Positions 60,484-64,000 of a DNA stretch of 64,000 nt are shown in pieces. The DNA lies in the NCBI RefSeq assembly GCF_905220415.1, contig NC_059542.1, forward strand, positions 9,548,001 to 9,612,000, read 5' to 3'. Source of the DNA: Colias croceus. Lineage: Eukaryota > Arthropoda > Insecta > Lepidoptera > Pieridae. The notes beneath the pieces were generated by a model, which was not told the DNA's origin, searched no databases, and worked only from the letters and a program-made list of their open reading frames with translations. The position numbers were made by a program, and so were the translations under genes. Position 1 is the stretch's first letter; every line of letters begins with the position of its first letter.

Positions 60484-63400
60484 ATTTATTTTATTTATTT
60501 ATTCAGGGCCACTTACAAAACATACACCAATAAAATAACAGATATACAAGATACAAATATATATAGCTAAGTGTTGTTTTACTTAAAAGTTGCCACGGCT
60601 TGTTAACGGACAAAAATAAAAGAAAAATACCTATACAATTTATTCAAATAACTAAATGACTATTTTGATAATTAACAAAATAAATCTTAGTTAAAAAAAA
60701 TACATATTTAATTTTAATACAACTGCAGACTACATTAAAAATAAAATTCATTAAAATATAAACATTTAAATTCATAAAAATCAGTAGGGAATATAAAATA
60801 TAACTTAATCCACATTTAAAAAATTAATATCACAGCAAAATAAATAGATTTACATTTAATACAATAAGCAGGTAGGTAATTAATTATAATCTGACTAATA
60901 TGTACAATAATCCATTAGTCTAAACAATAAAACGTAAATTTCAACTACAATTAAAAACCAATTATTAACAGTTATTAACAGTGTAAATAATGTATATGAC
61001 AATGTAAATAGAGTAGTTAAACCAATAAAAATAAAATCAATAGTAAACACAAGGCAAACACACAAAACTTAACCGAGACCAATGATGTTAATCATGAAAC
61101 AAATGAAGCAACAACATTATTTTTGAATTTTGGAAGACTGTCTGAGAATATGTCTATGTCTATTGCACGATCTTTTGACAACTTGTTATATTGTTTTAAG
61201 AGCCTATTCATTGTGGCATTCTGACCCAGGTTGGTTTTAGATATTTTGGTCGAAAAAGGGGCGTATTTATCTACACGGGGCATCCTCGAAGGTGCGTTAA
61301 TATTTATTCTCTCAATAAGAAACGGGCAGTCCAACAAACCATTAACTAATTTGTACAAAAAGCTCATGTCCAATAACTGTCTCCTGTCCGATAAACGATG
61401 GAGATTAAAGTGTTTTAATTGATGTTCATACGTCGTTAACAATTTTACTTTATTGCATTGATACGTTAGGTGCCACAGGAAACGTTTTTGGATTTTCTCT
61501 AGACGCTTAATATGTACCTCATAATGCGGTGACCAGACTTGAGAGCAATATTCAAGACCGGGTCGAACTAGAGCCGAAAAAAGTTTGATCTTAGTTTGTG
61601 GTTTCCTGAATTCTTTTGTGTTTCTGATTACAAAGCCTAGCATTTGAAAGGCTTTATTTGCAACAGTGTCGATATGGGTGTTAAATTTAATTTTATTATC
61701 AAAAACAACTCCGAGATCTTTAATAGTGGTTACCTCTTCCAATATCTTATTATTTATAGTGTATGTCTGTGTGTTACTGAGTGTACTTCGCGAAAAACGT
61801 ATATACTTACACTTATCTATGTTCAGAGCTAAACCGTTTGTCAAACACCAGTCCACCAAGCGATTTAAGTCAGCTTGTAAATAAAGAGCATCGTCTTTAT
61901 TATTTATTTGTTTTGCGAGTTTGAGGTCATCAGCGTATAGAAAACATTTACTGTATTTAAAAAGTGGTACGACATCGTTTATAAAAATATTAAACAGGAT
62001 TGGTCCCAAAACCGATCCCTGGGGAACGCCTGATAGGTTTGGAAAAGGTTGAGACGAATATCCCGCAACAACCACCCTCGAAATCCGACCGTTTAAGTAT
62101 GAGGAAAACCAATTCAGCAAGTTTCCTGTGATACCAAAAGAAGAAAGTTTGTGAATTAGAGCCTTGTGGTCCACGGTATCAAAAGCTTTGCTTATATCAG
62201 TATATATGGTGTCAACAGGGATATTAGCGTCTACTGAATCCGTCAAAAAGGTCGCAAACGAGGTGAGGTTCGTTGTCGTGGATCGAGCTTTGTGGAAACC
62301 AAACTGTTGGTGTGAAATCAATTGTTTTATGTGCCACGTTATTTTTGGTCTTATCAAAATCTCGAACAATTTGCCAAAGACAGGTAGTATAGAAACTGGC
62401 CTATAGTCCGTCACAGATGTTGAGTTACCACATTTGGGAATGGGAACAACCCTAGACTCTTTCCATGCACTAGGAAAGATACCAGAAGCTATTGACTTAT
62501 TGAATATCATTGAGAGGGGTAAGGAAAGGGCGACATGACATTCAATTGCAAATAAAGAAGGTAAACCATCGGACCCGGCGCCTTTATTACGGTCTAACTT
62601 TTTTAGGCCAATACGTACGTCACTTTCCGAAAAAGACAATTCAGCTAGAATATTGACTAATGAAGAACATTGTAAATTGGAATCATGATAGTGTAATGAA
62701 GTGGTAGAAGGCGATTTATAGACAGATGCGAAAAAGGATGCAAAGAGATTGGAGATGTCAGAACCATTAGAGGCCTGCCTGTCACCTAGATACATTGAAG
62801 AAGGATAGGTACTTTTATTTTGGCGCTTGTTTTTCATATGTGTCCAAAATAATTTTGGATTTTTTGATAAGGAATCCTCAATGTGCTTTATATAGTTCTT
62901 ATAACAAGATTCGATTAATGATGCACAACGCTTTTTCAGTAGCAAAAAAGAAAGCTCATCCAAAGGGTTTCTGTACTTAATAAATCTTTTTCGTATTTTA
63001 TATTTTTCATTAAGCAATTTTATAAGTTCTCTGCTGTACCAACAGGGATATTTTTTATGTTTGGTCTTACTTAAAGGTACGTGTTTCACGATGACACTTC
63101 TTAATATTTTATAAAAAATATTTACCATATCGTTTACGTTCGTTAGATTTGCGAATTCATTAGTCCAAGATATAGAGTTGAGTTCGCATATAATTTTATC
63201 AAAATCTGCTTTGTGGAAGTTATATTTATCACCAGGAGTTTGGGATGGAAGACTTGGACTACTGTAACAAGACAAAACAAACTCCAGGGGCGGATGGTAT
63301 TGGTCAATATTGCTGCTAAGCACATACTTGCTTTCCTGCATATACTCAACGGTCTCTGTCGATAGAATTAAGTCCAGAATTTTACCTTGGTGATTCAATA

Positions 63401-64000
63401 CTGTATTATATTGTTTTAAATTATTTAAAGCTGCAAAATCGATTAATGTCTGCCCGAGTGGACCAGGTAGAGAACAATGATGAGATGTGATATTTTTATC
63501 ATTAGGCCATAGTACCGAACTTAGATTAAAATCACCAATTATTAGTGTACTGTCGCGAGATTCTAAAATACGATTAGTGTTGTCAATAAAATGCTCAAGG
63601 ATATGTTTTTGAACGGGGGGAGGTATATACACAGCACATATGCATAACTTATTTGAACAGTCTCGATTTCTATACAAATCAAGTTCAACCCATAGATCTT
63701 CGCAACCGCTCTCAAGCTGAGTTAATCTACGAGACTGGAAGCGCTTAGATATGGCAATCAGAACGCCACCACCTGATTTATTTTTGTGATATAAACTACT
63801 TAGTTTCTCGGTCACGTCTATATGCCACATAGCGATCGTCAAATAATTCCGAGTCAAGTATTGTGTGGTTTAGCCAAGTTTCACATAGTACAATAACATC
63901 ATAATCACAGCATAAAACGTTTCTATACAAATCTAATGTTTTAGTGCGTAAGCCTCTAACGTTTTGAAAGTATACATTTAGGGACGAGAATTTAAACAGA
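60484..64000 (-). mobile_element. Non-LTR retrotransposon 3 (runs off right edge)
   Basis: Minus strand. The 3' end at about 60484-60505 is a (AAAT)n-type tail, seen as TTTTATTTATTTATTTATTC on the plus strand, followed by a 3' UTR of about 590 bases (60506-61091). ORF2 occupies 61092 to about 63995 and the 5' part is outside the window. It probably sits in intron 2 of gene D. Confidence 0.82.
61092..63995 (-). pseudogene. ORF2 of non-LTR retrotransposon 3, frameshifted near its start
   Basis: The main frame (63857-61092, 921 codons) holds SGGGVLIAIS, TLIIGDFNLSSVLW, VTDYRPVSILPVFGKLFE, TDISKAFDTVDH, GVPQGSVLGPILFNIFIND and the YADD site in CFLYADDLKL. The expected endonuclease start is in a different frame: LNVYFQNVRGLRTK, VLCETWL and FDDRYVAYRRDRE are read from about 63995 to 63800. 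So a one-base indel lies between about 63825 and 63796. The apparent ATG start at 63857 is an artefact of that shift. The RT domain looks otherwise complete. Confidence 0.84.

Noticed and set aside
63143..63349. Several small open frames opposite or within the retrotransposon ORFs
   Set aside because: They are shadows of the long endonuclease-RT frames.

Overview
The window looks like AT-rich nuclear DNA from a lepidopteran (moth or butterfly). It has short exons split by GT-AG introns, many Helitron-type insertions ending in CTAG, tRNA-derived SINEs, a piggyBac relic with TTAA target sites, and three long non-LTR retrotransposons. No bacterial operon, CRISPR array or rRNA gene is visible. 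The species cannot be named from the sequence alone.

The host-gene content is a cluster of four related major facilitator superfamily transporters of the SLC46 type (proton-coupled folate transporter / thymic stromal cotransporter / SLC46A3 relatives). Gene A (positions 1-6119, plus strand) enters through the left edge inside its second coding exon. Gene B (12016-22234, plus) and gene C (23572-30979, plus) are complete, with seven coding exons each. Gene D (51457-58212, minus) shows only exons 3 to 7; its first two exons should lie beyond the right edge. Exons 3 to 6 are 102, 138, 84 and 157 nt in all four genes with the same intron phases, so the genes are duplicates of one ancestor. Their introns differ mainly by what has inserted into them.

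Two weaker first-exon candidates have core-promoter-like sequence and a splice donor: a signal-peptide exon at 40410-40509 and a short MPREFL exon at 49965-50002. Neither can be followed to a complete gene here.

Most of the rest is transposon. A deleted piggyBac (31218-32527) lies just after gene C. A non-LTR element with two ORFs (32550 to about 36975, minus) sits 18 bp from it. A second non-LTR element with an open EN-RT frame (40880 to about 44000, minus) follows the signal-peptide exon. A third runs off the right edge (60484-64000, minus). Smaller elements include two identical 398-bp P-like elements carrying the start of a THAP-like protein, two hAT-type MITEs in intron 4 of neighbouring paralogues, two 431-bp fold-back elements whose arms differ in matching ways, a 1.23-kb terminal-inverted-repeat element (55977-57208) with an internal mirrored motif, and about 25 Helitron copies. 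The host genes appear to serve membrane transport; the mobile elements show several superfamilies active at different times.
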